A stretch of 64,000 nt of DNA from JAGPCK01 sp041675505 (GCA_041675505.1 JBAYTR010000012.1:1-64000); one strand, 5' to 3'; shown: positions 8,282 to 17,649, counted from the first letter of the stretch. Notes: a model not told the origin generated them from the sequence alone. Translations and numbers: made by a program.

Positions 8282-9428
8282 GTTGAGTTGTGTTGGTGGA
8301 AGGATAGTACAAATTGTACAACTGATCTAATGCGCCAAATGGAAACCTCCACAAATTACCATCTGTAGTAAACAAAATAACAAATTCCCTTTTGTCAATT
8401 TCCTGTTTCAGGTATTTATGGTCAACCAGGTAGCGCATGTTTAAATCTGATGAGTAAGCTTTTTCATTGTAAAACCAAAAGTAAGAACTGTCGGCAAATA
8501 ATTTCAAAGGTACACTGTCGCACATGATGTTCCAGTAATAACTATCGCCTATGGCCAGCACATTTGGTTTTTGTGCAACCTGTACCGGATGAAAATCTAC
8601 AACAGGATATGGCAATGTATCAGTAGTGAGGGGCCACATCAGGTTCATCAACTCCATCAGGTCGGCATCACTCACCCGGTAGTCATTGGTGAATTCCACT
8701 TTACTCCACGAAATATCGCCTACAGGTTTACCACTTTGATGCGCCATAAAACCCAGTAATGAATCAGCTGCCAACAGTGATCCGTATACACTCCAGTGAA
8801 TACCCATACGTGGGAAAAGCGGCAAAGTGCTGGTGTCTTTCATCTGTAAAAACCACTTGCGCATATCAATAAACGGAATGTGCAATTGAGGTATTACCTT
8901 ACTGTAAATGTCATAGTTGCTTACACTTTTGCGGTAATCCTTTACCATTTCGTACGAGAGGTGTTCAGGAAAGTAGCTGGCTTTGCCCGGTGCAATCACC
9001 ACAATCAGGTGCTTGTTATGTTTAGCCATTGCCTGTTCAATCAGTTTCAGTTTAGCACAGGTTCGGCCTAAACTATCCGCTCCCCAATAATCGGCACCAA
9101 ACCAGCTGTTGATATAATCGCGCTCAAACAGGTAAGTGTTTTTACCTATCAGAATAGTTCCCGCTGCATCATTAAAACAGGTAAAACGCAGTTGGTTTCT
9201 TAAGCGAATAAAGAACTTACGAAAGCCCACATGTGTCTCCACATAATTTTCAAACTGCGTGGTCCATTGGTTATTTATCCAGCCATCTAAGGTAAACTCA
9301 GGCAACTCTGCTGTTTTATAATCTCCGTACACCATGCGCACTCTGAACAAACCTGTTACTGTTTGAAACATGGGCAAAAAGAGCAGCACCCAAACAAAAA
9401 TCCACGCTATTTTTTTCGCTTTCTTCAT
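8271..9428 (-). CDS. AlgJ/AlgX-like SGNH acetyltransferase, copy 2
   Basis: The start at 9428 (MKKAKKIAWIFVWVLLFLPM) gives a membrane anchor or signal and leaves one base after the MBOAT stop; the longer frame to 9485 would overlap the MBOAT gene. The 385-residue protein shows the SGNH serine motif (NVLAIGDSYYW), the conserved APGK segment and GIHWSVYG. It is predicted to work in the periplasm, taking acetyl groups passed by the MBOAT partner and adding them to a glycan. The Asp expected two residues before the His in the DxHW triad motif of AlgJ/AlgX is Gly here, as in copy 1. Confidence 0.8.
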   Translation of the reverse strand: MKKAKKIAWIFVWVLLFLPMFQTVTGLFRVRMVYGDYKTAELPEFTLDGWINNQWTTQFENYVETHVGFRKFFIRLRNQLRFTCFNDAAGTILIGKNTYLFERDYINSWFGADYWGADSLGRTCAKLKLIEQAMAKHNKHLIVVIAPGKASYFPEHLSYEMVKDYRKSVSNYDIYSKVIPQLHIPFIDMRKWFLQMKDTSTLPLFPRMGIHWSVYGSLLAADSLLGFMAHQSGKPVGDISWSKVEFTNDYRVSDADLMELMNLMWPLTTDTLPYPVVDFHPVQVAQKPNVLAIGDSYYWNIMCDSVPLKLFADSSYFWFYNEKAYSSDLNMRYLVDHKYLKQEIDKREFVILFTTDGNLWRFPFGALDQLYNLYYPSTNTTQHDE

Positions 9429-9429
9429 C

Positions 9430-10854
9430 TCAGAAACGGAAATAAATAAACGGATTAAAACCTGCTGAAGTAATTTCAGCCACACTGAATATAAAAAGTA
9501 TTAATGCAGAAACAATTCCCCACACACAACCTCTTACTGTAGTGAACGGGTTGTACCAACTGCGCTGTAAGGCTTCATAATTTTTTGACCACAATGCGAT
9601 AAAGCTGAACAGGGAACCCACGACCAGCATTACCCAAAACATTTGTCCGAATTCAAACACATGGGCCACTTTCGAAAAGTCGAACATGGTTTTTACTATC
9701 GCAAATGCCTGCTCAATACTATCTACTCTAAAGAATACCCAGCCTATTACCACCAGTATAAAGGTGAACAGCACCTGCACTATTTTGGGAAACTTTTCCA
9801 ACACTTTAATCAGAAACAAGCGGTCGAGAATTTGAAAAATACCGTGATAGGCTCCCCAGAAAATAAAGTTCCACGAAGCTCCGTGCCAGAAGCCTGAAAT
9901 AAGAAAAACAGTACACAGGTTAAAATACATGCGGGCAGTAGAAACACGGTTACCACCCAATGGAATGTACAGGTAATCTTTCATCCAGCGACTCAAGGTC
10001 ATGTGCCACCTTCGCCAAAAATCAGTAATGCTGGTAGCGATGTAAGGGTTATTAAAATTCTCCGGGAAACGGAAACCCATCATCAAACCAATGCCGATGG
10101 CCATATCGCTGTACCCGCTAAAGTCAAAATAAATCTGAAAGGTATAGGTGAGTGCTCCCTTCCAGGCTTCCTGCATACTGTATGCTGAGTTGGTGGAAGC
10201 AAAAACCTCATCAGCCATTTCACCAAAGGCATTAGCGATTAAAACCTTTTTAGCCAGCCCCACAATAAACCGGTAAAAACCTTCAAGGCGGTTATCAATG
10301 GTCAATTCCTTTTCTCTGCTTTCTATCTGATCGCTTATTTCATTAAACCGAATAATGGGCCCGGCAATCAGTTGCGGGAACAAAAGTATGTACAGGGTGT
10401 AATTGACTATGTTGGTAAACGGAGCCTTTACGCCACGGTATATATCAATGGTGTAACTGAGTTTATGAAAAGTAAAAAAAGAAATACCGATGGGCAAAGC
10501 TACTTTGGTCCAACTAACGGCCTCTATACCCGCTGACGACAAAGCGGTATTTACATTCTCAATAAAAAAGTTGGCATACTTAAAATACAGCAATAACCCT
10601 ACGTTGATAATGACTGAAAAAGCCAGAATCTGCTTTCGTTTTTTACCCTTTGAATCGTGAATGTATTTGGCAATGTAAAAATCAAACAACAACGAGGCCA
10701 ACAGAAACAGCACATACAGGGCTCCGCTCCAGCTGTAGAAAAGTATACTCGCTACAACAATAAACGTGTTTTTGCTTTTGTACGGCAACAGGTAATATAT
10801 GGCCAGAAAAACAGGAAGAAAATAAAGCAGAAATAAACTGCTGCTGAATACCAT
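9430..10854 (-). CDS. MBOAT O-acyltransferase, AlgI-like
   Basis: The 474-residue polytopic protein begins MVFSSSLFLLYFLPVFLAIYYLLP and carries the MBOAT core: LPIGISFFTFHKLSYTIDIYRG, FWRRWHMTLSRWMKDYLYIP and the catalytic-histidine region FWHGASWNFIFWGAYHG. AlgI-type proteins move acetyl groups across the inner membrane for exopolysaccharide O-acetylation. It lies between two AlgJ/AlgX-like genes (6 bases from one, 1 base from the other), which fits one transmembrane donor serving two periplasmic transferases. Alternative acyl-transfer roles (DltB-like) are less likely because no dlt genes are near. Confidence 0.9.
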   Translation of the reverse strand: MVFSSSLFLLYFLPVFLAIYYLLPYKSKNTFIVVASILFYSWSGALYVLFLLASLLFDFYIAKYIHDSKGKKRKQILAFSVIINVGLLLYFKYANFFIENVNTALSSAGIEAVSWTKVALPIGISFFTFHKLSYTIDIYRGVKAPFTNIVNYTLYILLFPQLIAGPIIRFNEISDQIESREKELTIDNRLEGFYRFIVGLAKKVLIANAFGEMADEVFASTNSAYSMQEAWKGALTYTFQIYFDFSGYSDMAIGIGLMMGFRFPENFNNPYIATSITDFWRRWHMTLSRWMKDYLYIPLGGNRVSTARMYFNLCTVFLISGFWHGASWNFIFWGAYHGIFQILDRLFLIKVLEKFPKIVQVLFTFILVVIGWVFFRVDSIEQAFAIVKTMFDFSKVAHVFEFGQMFWVMLVVGSLFSFIALWSKNYEALQRSWYNPFTTVRGCVWGIVSALILFIFSVAEITSAGFNPFIYFRF

Positions 10855-10860
10855 AGTTGT

Positions 10861-12012
10861 CTAATTTTTAATGTGGTAAATTTTACTTACTTTTTCTGTA
10901 AAACCAAATGGAAATAAACTCATGTTTCCTTCCGTACTTAACAGTATCACCATATCTCTTTTCTCCAGCTCCTCGCGGTAATTAAGGGCATCTACCTCCA
11001 CCGGTGCTGAAGGATCAGAACCGTAGGCTTGTGCGTTATAGTACCAATAGTTGGAACAAGGATCAAAAAGATGCAGGGGGATTTTATTGTAAAACCAGGT
11101 CCAGTAGAAACTGTCGCCTATAATTAAAACATCGGGCTTCTCCCTTGCTGCTCGATACTTCAACTCGGGATAGGCATAGCTCACTTCACCATCATCCCAG
11201 CGGTAAAAAACATTGAGCAGGTTCCACAAATCGGCATCGTCCCAAAAGCGGGCGTTGTGTTCCAGCTTTATTTTGCTGAAAGAAAATGACCCGAAATCTT
11301 TTCCGGTTAATGCGGCTGATTTTTTTAATACAGAATCTGCTGCCAGTAGACCACCATAGTTACTCCAGTGAATACCGTGCTTAGGATACAACGGAAACTG
11401 CGCCTTATTTTTTATTTCCAAAAACCAGCTGTTGCAATCCACATAGCTGATGCCTGAAGCGGAGAGCATTTTTTTGTACTCTCTGTAATTGGTATTCACA
11501 GCTGGAGTGTATACCTCCGGTAAATACTCCTCATAAAAGCTGCCTTTACCGGGAGCAATTACCACCAGTAATTTCACGCCTTTGGAAGCCAATGTATCAT
11601 TAATAGTAGCCAACTGACGGGTAATTTGCGCCAGAGTATCCGCACCGCGGTAGTTTAAACCACTGTGTTCTTTCAGGTAAATACTTTCAAACAAATACTC
11701 CTGCTTGCCCACCACAATATCGGGAGCATGAATGGTATTAAACAGCAGATAATGCCATTGGTTGCGTAACCTTACCAACCAGGGCCGTAAATTGCTGTGC
11801 GCATTGTACCAACTTTCCAACCTGTCTCCGTAGGAGGCGTCAATAAAACTGCTGAAGGTAAATTCAGGTTTTGCTACCTCGGCCACCACTCCGTTCAGGG
11901 GTTTTGTTTTAATAAACGGCACAAATGTTTGAACAGCAGGAATAAACCAAAGTAGCAGGATAAGGTAAAATATAAGGTGTCGCGCTGAATTCAAGTGCTG
12001 AGTTTTGTGCAA
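10861..12012 (-). CDS. AlgJ/AlgX-like SGNH acetyltransferase, copy 1
   Basis: This is the first gene of the minus-strand glycan operon. The 383-residue protein has an N-terminal hydrophobic anchor (HLIFYLILLLWFIPAVQTF), the APGKGSF segment, KHGIHWSNYGGLLAADSVL and DVLIIGDSFYWTWF with the probable catalytic Ser. It aligns along its length with the gene at 8271-9428, so the two are diverged paralogues. It is predicted to act in the periplasm on a cell-surface glycan together with the MBOAT protein. As in the other copy, the residue two before the HW histidine is Gly instead of Asp. A short spacer separates it from the divergent cbs gene. Confidence 0.8.
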   Translation of the reverse strand: MHKTQHLNSARHLIFYLILLLWFIPAVQTFVPFIKTKPLNGVVAEVAKPEFTFSSFIDASYGDRLESWYNAHSNLRPWLVRLRNQWHYLLFNTIHAPDIVVGKQEYLFESIYLKEHSGLNYRGADTLAQITRQLATINDTLASKGVKLLVVIAPGKGSFYEEYLPEVYTPAVNTNYREYKKMLSASGISYVDCNSWFLEIKNKAQFPLYPKHGIHWSNYGGLLAADSVLKKSAALTGKDFGSFSFSKIKLEHNARFWDDADLWNLLNVFYRWDDGEVSYAYPELKYRAAREKPDVLIIGDSFYWTWFYNKIPLHLFDPCSNYWYYNAQAYGSDPSAPVEVDALNYREELEKRDMVILLSTEGNMSLFPFGFTEKVSKIYHIKN

Positions 12013-12058
12013 AATAAGTCCATTTGCCTAAAACGGGAAATAGGATGTTTCAACTTTG

Positions 12059-12066
12059 TATCTTTG
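12059..12066 (+). promoter_or_regulatory. Bacteroidetes -7 element of the cbs gene
   Basis: TATCTTTG matches TAnnTTTG and ends four bases before the ATG at 12071, so transcription would start at or next to the start codon. No good -33 TTTG is seen at the expected distance, which lowers confidence. Confidence 0.4.
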
Positions 12067-12070
12067 CCGC

Positions 12071-13438
12071 ATGAATATTTGCGAAAACATTCTTGAAACC
12101 ATTGGTAATACGCCACTTGTCAAAATTAATTCCATTACCCGCGACCTGCCCTGCACGGTGCTGGCCAAGGTAGAAACATTCAATCCCGGCAACTCCATTA
12201 AGGACCGCATGGCCCTTAAAATGATTGAAGATGCAGAGAAAGACGGAAGATTAAAACCGGGCGGTGTAATTATCGAAGGTACCTCAGGAAATACAGGCAT
12301 GGGACTGGCCATTGCCGCCATCATTAAAGGATACAAGTGCATTTTTACCACTACCGATAAACAATCGCGCGAAAAAGTGGATGCCTTAAAAGCTTTAGGT
12401 GCAGAAGTAATTGTATGCCCGACAGATGTGGACCCTGAAGATCCCCGCTCCTATTATTCTGTTTCTTCCCGTTTGGTGAATGAAATTCCCAATGCCTGGA
12501 AACCCAACCAATACGATAACCTCTCCAATTCAAAAGCGCACTATGAGCAAACCGGACCTGAAATATGGGAACAAACCGATGGTAAGGTAACTCACCTGGT
12601 AGTTGGTGTGGGCACAGGCGGTACCATTTGCGGCACAGGAAGGTTCCTGAAAGAAAAAAATCCGAACATTAAAGTACTGGGCATTGATACCTACGGTTCC
12701 GTATTTAAAAAATACAAGGAGACCGGCATTTTTGACAAGAACGAGATTTATCCGTACATCACAGAGGGTATAGGAGAAGATTTTCTGCCGCAGAATGTTG
12801 ACTTCAGCATCATTGACCACTTTGAGAAAGTAACCGATAAAGATGCGGCTTTAATGACCCGCAGAATATCACGTGAAGAAGGCATTTTTGTGGGCAACTC
12901 TGCCGGCTCTGCTATGGCAGGTTTGCTGCAGATGAAAGACATGTTTAAACCGGGTGACATGGTGGTGGTTATTTTCCATGACCACGGTACACGTTACTTA
13001 GGCAAAATGTTTAACGATGACTGGATGCGCGACCGGGGCTTCATTGAAGACATTCAGGCTAAACGAGCCATTGATTTAATAGAGAAACACAAAAACCAGA
13101 AACTTGTTACCGTAAATGAAAACGATTTGGTGGAACAGGCCTTCACTATCATGAACAAGTACGATATATCTCAACTTCCAGTGGTTAATGATAAAGGTGC
13201 ATTTACCGGTTCACTCAATGACAACGACCTTTTTGCCCGACTGGTGCAACAGAATGAATTAAAACACCAGCCGGTGAAAACCATCATGCAACCTTCATTC
13301 CCTATGATAAGTGCAGGCTCAAGTATTGAAGAGGTATCGGCCAAAATTACCCGGGAAAACAATGCCGTACTGGTAACCGATTTGGGCGGAAACGTTCATA
13401 TTATCACCAAATACGACATTATTGACGCTATAAAATAG
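12071..13438 (+). CDS. cbs: Cystathionine beta-synthase-type PLP enzyme with CBS pair
   Basis: The start at 12071 (MNICENILETIGNTPLVKIN) matches the family N-terminus; the longer frame adds five unrelated residues. The catalytic domain (1-325) has the PLP lysine in NPGNSIKDRM, the phosphate-binding EGTSGNTGMGLA and a glycine-rich VGTGGTICGTG. Two CBS modules follow at about 335-455, the arrangement of cystathionine beta-synthase rather than of cysteine synthase CysK. It condenses serine or O-acetylserine with homocysteine or sulfide; the exact substrate is not decidable here. No cystathionine gamma-lyase is adjacent. It has a terminator at 13595. Confidence 0.9.
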   Translation: MNICENILETIGNTPLVKINSITRDLPCTVLAKVETFNPGNSIKDRMALKMIEDAEKDGRLKPGGVIIEGTSGNTGMGLAIAAIIKGYKCIFTTTDKQSREKVDALKALGAEVIVCPTDVDPEDPRSYYSVSSRLVNEIPNAWKPNQYDNLSNSKAHYEQTGPEIWEQTDGKVTHLVVGVGTGGTICGTGRFLKEKNPNIKVLGIDTYGSVFKKYKETGIFDKNEIYPYITEGIGEDFLPQNVDFSIIDHFEKVTDKDAALMTRRISREEGIFVGNSAGSAMAGLLQMKDMFKPGDMVVVIFHDHGTRYLGKMFNDDWMRDRGFIEDIQAKRAIDLIEKHKNQKLVTVNENDLVEQAFTIMNKYDISQLPVVNDKGAFTGSLNDNDLFARLVQQNELKHQPVKTIMQPSFPMISAGSSIEEVSAKITRENNAVLVTDLGGNVHIITKYDIIDAIK

Positions 13439-13475
13439 GACGGAACAAGCGTATTTACGCTTTCATGGAGTGAAA

Positions 13476-13556
13476 ATGACACTTAGTGAAATGGATGCCA
13501 TTTACTACTTGCAGCTTCCTTTAAATTTGAGTGTGGATGTTTTCAAAGGCGATTAA
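13476..13556 (+). CDS. Possible 26-residue ORF after cbs
   Basis: ATG at 13476 opens a short frame (MTLSEMDAIYYLQLPLNLSV...) closed by TAA at 13554-13556, between cbs and its terminator. There is no recognised homology and no clear ribosome binding site. It could be chance or a decayed fragment. Confidence 0.15.
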   Translation: MTLSEMDAIYYLQLPLNLSVDVFKGD

Positions 13557-13594
13557 AGAGACACCCAAAATTGTTCCTAAACCTAAACCTGATT

Positions 13595-13630
13595 AAGCCG
13601 CGCATCACCTGCGTGGCTTTTTCTTTTTTA
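13595..13630 (+). terminator. Terminator after cbs
   Basis: AAGCCGCGC pairs with GCGTGGCTT (one G-T pair, 7-base loop) and is followed by a T-rich run. Confidence 0.8.
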
Positions 13631-13646
13631 TCCCTTTATTTGCATT

Positions 13647-15041
13647 ATGCAAATTCAGTTTTTCGGAGCAGCTAAGCAGGTTACAGGAAGCAAACACCTG
13701 CTTACAACACACTCAGGCAAAAAAATTCTTTTGGACTGCGGACTTTTTCAGGGAAAAAACTCTGACGAGGCCAACCGCCACTTTGGTTTTAACCCGGCTG
13801 AAGTTAATTGTGTAGTACTCTCCCACGCGCACATTGACCATTCCGGCTTGTTGCCCCGTTTGTACAAAGAGGGTTTTAGAGGAACAATATTTGCCACACC
13901 GGGTACCATTGACCTGTGTAAAATAATGCTGGCTGATAGCGCCCACATACAGGAAAGTGACCTCACCTATGTAAATAAACGCAGAAAAAAACGGGGCGAA
14001 AATGCGCTGCAACCACTGTACGACATACAGGATGTGGAGGGTTGCCTGAGCCAGTTTAATCCGGTAGATTACCACAACGAGGTAAGTATATGTGATGAGG
14101 TAAAATTATTATTTACCGATGCAGGACACATCATCGGCAGTGCTGTGGTTAACCTAACCATCAACGAAAACGGGGGAGAGAAAAAACTCACCTTCAGCGG
14201 GGATATTGGCCGGCCCGATGATAAAATATTGCGCAGCCCGCAGCCGTTTCCGCAATGTGATGTGCTCATTTGTGAAAGCACCTACGGAGACCGCCTGCAT
14301 GAAAAAGTAGGTGATGCTGATGCACGGTTGCTGGAAATTGTACAAAACACCTGCGTTAAAAAAGGTGGCAAACTGATTATTCCAGCCTTTAGTGTTGACC
14401 GTACACAGGAGCTTATTTACCAGCTCGAAAAAATGGAGAATGCCAAATTACTTCCTCCCATAAAAGTTTATGTCGACAGCCCGCTTTCTACACGCGCAAC
14501 AAATGTAATGCGCGATTACACGGATGATTACAACGCTGATTTTCTCCACTACATGCAACGCGACCCGGAACCTTTTTGTTTCCGCAACCTCGAATTTGTA
14601 ACAGACGTGGAGCATTCCAAATCGCTCAATTTATTGCATGCCCCCTGCATCATCATTTCCGCCTCAGGCATGGCAGAAGCAGGTCGCATTAAGCACCACA
14701 TCAAAAACAATATCAATGATGAAAAAAACACCATCCTGATGGTGGGCTATTGCACGCCCGAAAGTTTGGGTGGTCGCTTACGCAACGGCAACAAAGTAGT
14801 GCGCATTTTTGGCGAGGAGCATGAAGTAAAGGCTCACGTAGAAGTAATGGATTACTACAGCGGTCATGCCGATTACGAAGAGATACTCACCTTTCTTTCC
14901 TGCCAGCAACCGGAAAAAATAAAACAGATTTTTCTGGTACACGGAGAAGAAGAAACGCAGCAATACTTCCGGCTCAAATTGCTTGACAAAGGCTACAAGA
15001 ATATCATCATACCATCCCGAGAGGATATATTTGACATCTGA
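13647..15041 (+). CDS. Beta-CASP metallo-hydrolase (MBL-fold, RNA-processing type)
   Basis: The 464-residue protein begins MQIQFFGAAKQVTGSKHLL and holds the metal-binding HAHIDHSG, DAGHIIGSA and GDIGRPD motifs of the MBL fold. The beta-CASP region (CESTYGDR, YVDSPLSTRAT, SASGMAEAGRIKHHI) and VMDYYSGHADYEEI complete the YSH/CPSF-73-like layout with the RNA-specificity motif. No KH domains are present, unlike archaeal CPSF homologues. A role as a ribonuclease is inferred from the family. The downstream yhhQ-like gene overlaps its stop codon (TGATG), so the two are translationally coupled. Confidence 0.85.
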   Translation: MQIQFFGAAKQVTGSKHLLTTHSGKKILLDCGLFQGKNSDEANRHFGFNPAEVNCVVLSHAHIDHSGLLPRLYKEGFRGTIFATPGTIDLCKIMLADSAHIQESDLTYVNKRRKKRGENALQPLYDIQDVEGCLSQFNPVDYHNEVSICDEVKLLFTDAGHIIGSAVVNLTINENGGEKKLTFSGDIGRPDDKILRSPQPFPQCDVLICESTYGDRLHEKVGDADARLLEIVQNTCVKKGGKLIIPAFSVDRTQELIYQLEKMENAKLLPPIKVYVDSPLSTRATNVMRDYTDDYNADFLHYMQRDPEPFCFRNLEFVTDVEHSKSLNLLHAPCIIISASGMAEAGRIKHHIKNNINDEKNTILMVGYCTPESLGGRLRNGNKVVRIFGEEHEVKAHVEVMDYYSGHADYEEILTFLSCQQPEKIKQIFLVHGEEETQQYFRLKLLDKGYKNIIIPSREDIFDI

Positions 15042-15808
15042 TGAAAATAAAAGAGAGCAAACGCAACGTGTTGTTTCTGGTACTGGGAGCATTTTTTATT
15101 GCCAATGCCATCATTGCCGAGTTTATCGGAGTCAAGATTTTTTCACTGGAACAAACACTGGGATTTGACCCTTTTAACCTGAAACTTTGGGGTGGCGAAT
15201 ACTCTTTTAACATGACTGCCGGAGTGCTGCTGTGGCCCGTTGTTTTTGTGATGACGGATATTATAAACGAGTATTTCGGAAAGCACGGGGTACGTCTGTT
15301 TTCTTACATTGCCGCAGCACTTATTGCTTACTCTTTTCTGATGGTATACATGGCCATCCAACTTACCCCGGCCGATTTCTGGAAAATAAAAGAAACCGCA
15401 GAGGGCCCGCTGTCCATGCAAAATGCGTACACACAAATTTTCGGACAAGGTTTATGGATCATCATCGGTTCGCTGGTGGCCTTCCTTTTCGGACAGTTGG
15501 TTGACGTGTATGTGTTTCACTACCTGAAAATGAAAACGGGTGAAAAAGCATTGTGGTTAAGGTCCACGGGCTCTACACTGGTATCGCAGTTCATTGATAG
15601 TTTTGTGGTACTGTTCATTGCGTTTTACATCGGTGCCGATTGGTCGCTTTCGCTGGTACTAGCCATTGGTGTGGTCAACTACATTTATAAATTCACTGTT
15701 GCCTTGTTGCTCACACCCCTGCTTTACTTGTTGCACCAAGCCATTGATGCCTATCTGGGTAAAGAACTTGCTCAACAAATGACTGCTGAGGCGGCACAGG
15801 ACTGGTAA
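15041..15808 (+). CDS. Queuosine precursor transporter, YhhQ/VUT family
   Basis: The 255-residue protein has about six hydrophobic segments and the family patterns FFIANAIIAEFIGVKIF, FVMTDIINEYFGKHGVR, SLVAFLFGQLVDVYVFHYLK and RSTGSTLVSQFIDSFVVLFIAFY, all characteristic of the YhhQ (DUF165) group. These proteins import queuosine precursors (preQ0/preQ1) for tRNA modification. The central insertion carrying the ADFWKIKETAEGPLSMQNAY loop makes it longer than E. coli YhhQ. Its ATG shares the A of the upstream stop codon. No queuosine biosynthesis genes are in the window. Confidence 0.9.
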   Translation: MKIKESKRNVLFLVLGAFFIANAIIAEFIGVKIFSLEQTLGFDPFNLKLWGGEYSFNMTAGVLLWPVVFVMTDIINEYFGKHGVRLFSYIAAALIAYSFLMVYMAIQLTPADFWKIKETAEGPLSMQNAYTQIFGQGLWIIIGSLVAFLFGQLVDVYVFHYLKMKTGEKALWLRSTGSTLVSQFIDSFVVLFIAFYIGADWSLSLVLAIGVVNYIYKFTVALLLTPLLYLLHQAIDAYLGKELAQQMTAEAAQDW

Positions 15809-15929
15809 GGTAAGCTGTTTTCATTCCCTCTTTTTTTCCGCGTCTTTACACTCCTGAAAAGTCCTCAAAAAAGAATTAAGCGCGGTACAGTAAACATAAA
15901 TAGGCAGACTTGCTTATTTTCGCAGGATT

Positions 15930-17162
15930 ATGGAACTAAAAAACGGACAATATTATGTAGGAGATGTCAGCTTAACGGAAGTGGCTGAACAGTTTGGTAC
16001 CCCCGTGTATGTGTACCACGCAGAAAAAATTCTTTCCCAGTACGAACGCCTGAAAAATGCTTTTGGCGACACCAAGGTAAAGATAAAGTATGCCTGTAAA
16101 TCGCTCAATAATATTAACGTACTGAAACTGTTGAAAAATGCAGGCTCAGGACTGGATGCCGTTTCCATTCAGGAAGTGTGGCTGGGACTCCATGCCGGTT
16201 TTAAACCTGAAGAAATTTTATTTACGCCCAACTGTGTATCCATTGAAGAAATAAAACTGGCTGTTAAAGAAGGCGTACAAATCAACATTGACAACATTTC
16301 TATTCTGGAGCAATTCGGCAATGAATTTGGCAACACCGTTCCCGTGTGTATTCGTCTTAACCCGCACATTATGGCGGGCGGTAATACCAAAATTTCTACC
16401 GGACATATTGATTCCAAATTCGGCATTTCCATTTACCAGTTGCGTCATGTGCTGCGTGTAGTAAAATCAACCAACGTACGTGTAAACGGATTACACATGC
16501 ACACAGGCTCTGATATACTCGACTCGGGTGTGTTTTTGCAAGGAGCCGATATTCTTTTTGATTGCGCTAAGGATTTTCCTGATCTGGAGTTTATCGATTT
16601 CGGAAGCGGATTTAAAGTAGCTTACAAAGAAGGTGACATAACCACCAACGTGGAAGAACTGGGTGCTGCCATTGCTAAAAACTTCAAACAGTTTTGTGCT
16701 GAATACGGCCGCGAGTTGGAACTGTGGTTTGAACCGGGCAAGTTTTTGGTAAGTGAAGCCGGCTATTTTCTGGTAAAAACCAATGTGATTAAACAAACTA
16801 CCGCTACTGTATTTGTAGGCGTTGACTCCGGACAAAATCACCTGATACGGCCCATGTTTTATGATGCCTACCACCACATCGTTAACATCTCTAACCCCAA
16901 CGGAACTCCTCGTGTGTACACGGTTGTGGGTTACATCTGCGAAACAGATACCTTTGGCTGGGATCGTAAACTGAACGAGGTAAGTGAGGGAGATATCCTT
17001 TGTTTCAAAAATGCCGGGGCTTACGGGTTTACCATGTCATCCAATTACAATGCACGCTACCGCCCGGCTGAGGTAATGATTTACCAAGGCAAAGCGCACC
17101 TTATTCGTGAACGTGAAACCATGAACGATATCCTGAAAAATCAGGTGGAAGTGGTGAAGTAA
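15930..17162 (+). CDS. lysA: Diaminopimelate decarboxylase
   Basis: The 410-residue protein has the alanine racemase-like PLP barrel with KYACKSLNN (PLP lysine near residue 53), GLHMHTGSD and FIDFGSGFKV, then the C-terminal beta domain with LWFEPGKFLVSEAGYFL, CETDTFGWD and GAYGFTMSSNYN. The CETDTF-type motif marks DAP or ornithine-type decarboxylases; overall length and composition favour LysA, the last step of lysine synthesis. A TTATTTTCG run just before the start resembles a degenerate -7 promoter element. It appears monocistronic. Confidence 0.9.
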   Translation: MELKNGQYYVGDVSLTEVAEQFGTPVYVYHAEKILSQYERLKNAFGDTKVKIKYACKSLNNINVLKLLKNAGSGLDAVSIQEVWLGLHAGFKPEEILFTPNCVSIEEIKLAVKEGVQINIDNISILEQFGNEFGNTVPVCIRLNPHIMAGGNTKISTGHIDSKFGISIYQLRHVLRVVKSTNVRVNGLHMHTGSDILDSGVFLQGADILFDCAKDFPDLEFIDFGSGFKVAYKEGDITTNVEELGAAIAKNFKQFCAEYGRELELWFEPGKFLVSEAGYFLVKTNVIKQTTATVFVGVDSGQNHLIRPMFYDAYHHIVNISNPNGTPRVYTVVGYICETDTFGWDRKLNEVSEGDILCFKNAGAYGFTMSSNYNARYRPAEVMIYQGKAHLIRERETMNDILKNQVEVVK

Positions 17163-17196
17163 AATTCACCGGTTGTTCAAAGCAAAGCGACTTCTT

Positions 17197-17529
17197 TTAT
17201 TTGTTTCCGGATAAGTGATTGCTTAACCGCTCCACAATTTTTGAGGCCCCTGAATCGGAATATATGCCGTAGGCATTTACCACCACGCCTTTAATGTTGT
17301 GCCGAGGAGATGAAACAGCGAACACAATCATTTCATCTCCGGGGTCCGTGCTGCCTTCAAAACGATAGGTTTCATCTATCTCAAACTCCTCGGGTGAAAG
17401 TTGAGTGGAGGTGTTGTGGCAAATGAGGCAGTCCTTTTCCGTGTGAATACTGAAGTCAGTGGTATAGCCTCTTTTAATGAGGTCGTTTACTGCCTCACTT
17501 ACTGTTTCATAATTGAATCTCTTTTCCAT
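17197..17529 (-). CDS. Small conserved Bacteroidetes protein, unknown function
   Basis: The 110-residue soluble protein has a pattern I know from Bacteroidetes proteins often labelled phosphoribosylpyrophosphate synthetase: YETVSEAVNDLIKRGYTTDF, a CLICHNTSTQLSPEEFEIDE centre and a C-terminal KGVVVNAYGIYSD. That label is not supported, because no PRPP-binding or ATP-binding motif is present. Two cysteines in CLIC might bind metal. It lies alone on the minus strand between lysA and the HigBA locus. Confidence 0.6.
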   Translation of the reverse strand: MEKRFNYETVSEAVNDLIKRGYTTDFSIHTEKDCLICHNTSTQLSPEEFEIDETYRFEGSTDPGDEMIVFAVSSPRHNIKGVVVNAYGIYSDSGASKIVERLSNHLSGNK

Positions 17530-17614
17530 TGGTCAATAGTTACAGCGGCTTTCCTGTAGTCCGCTATTCAAAGTTAGCTGTAATTGTAAGAGTATGTGAA
17601 AATTTCTCAAAAAC

Positions 17615-17645
17615 TTGTTAAATGTTAACTTTATAGTTAACTTTG
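17615..17645 (+). promoter_or_regulatory. Promoter of the toxin-antitoxin operon
   Basis: TTG at 17615-17617 and TAACTTTG at 17638-17645 are separated by 20 bases, fitting the Bacteroidetes -33/-7 consensus. The predicted start of transcription coincides with the GTG start codon at 17650. A nested direct repeat of GTTAACTTT overlaps the -7 region and could be bound by the antitoxin. Confidence 0.6.
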
Positions 17646-17649
17646 TGCT

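Noticed and set aside
17197..17529. Phosphoribosylpyrophosphate synthetase
   Set aside because: Homologues often carry this label, but the protein is 110 residues long and has no PRPP- or ATP-binding motif.
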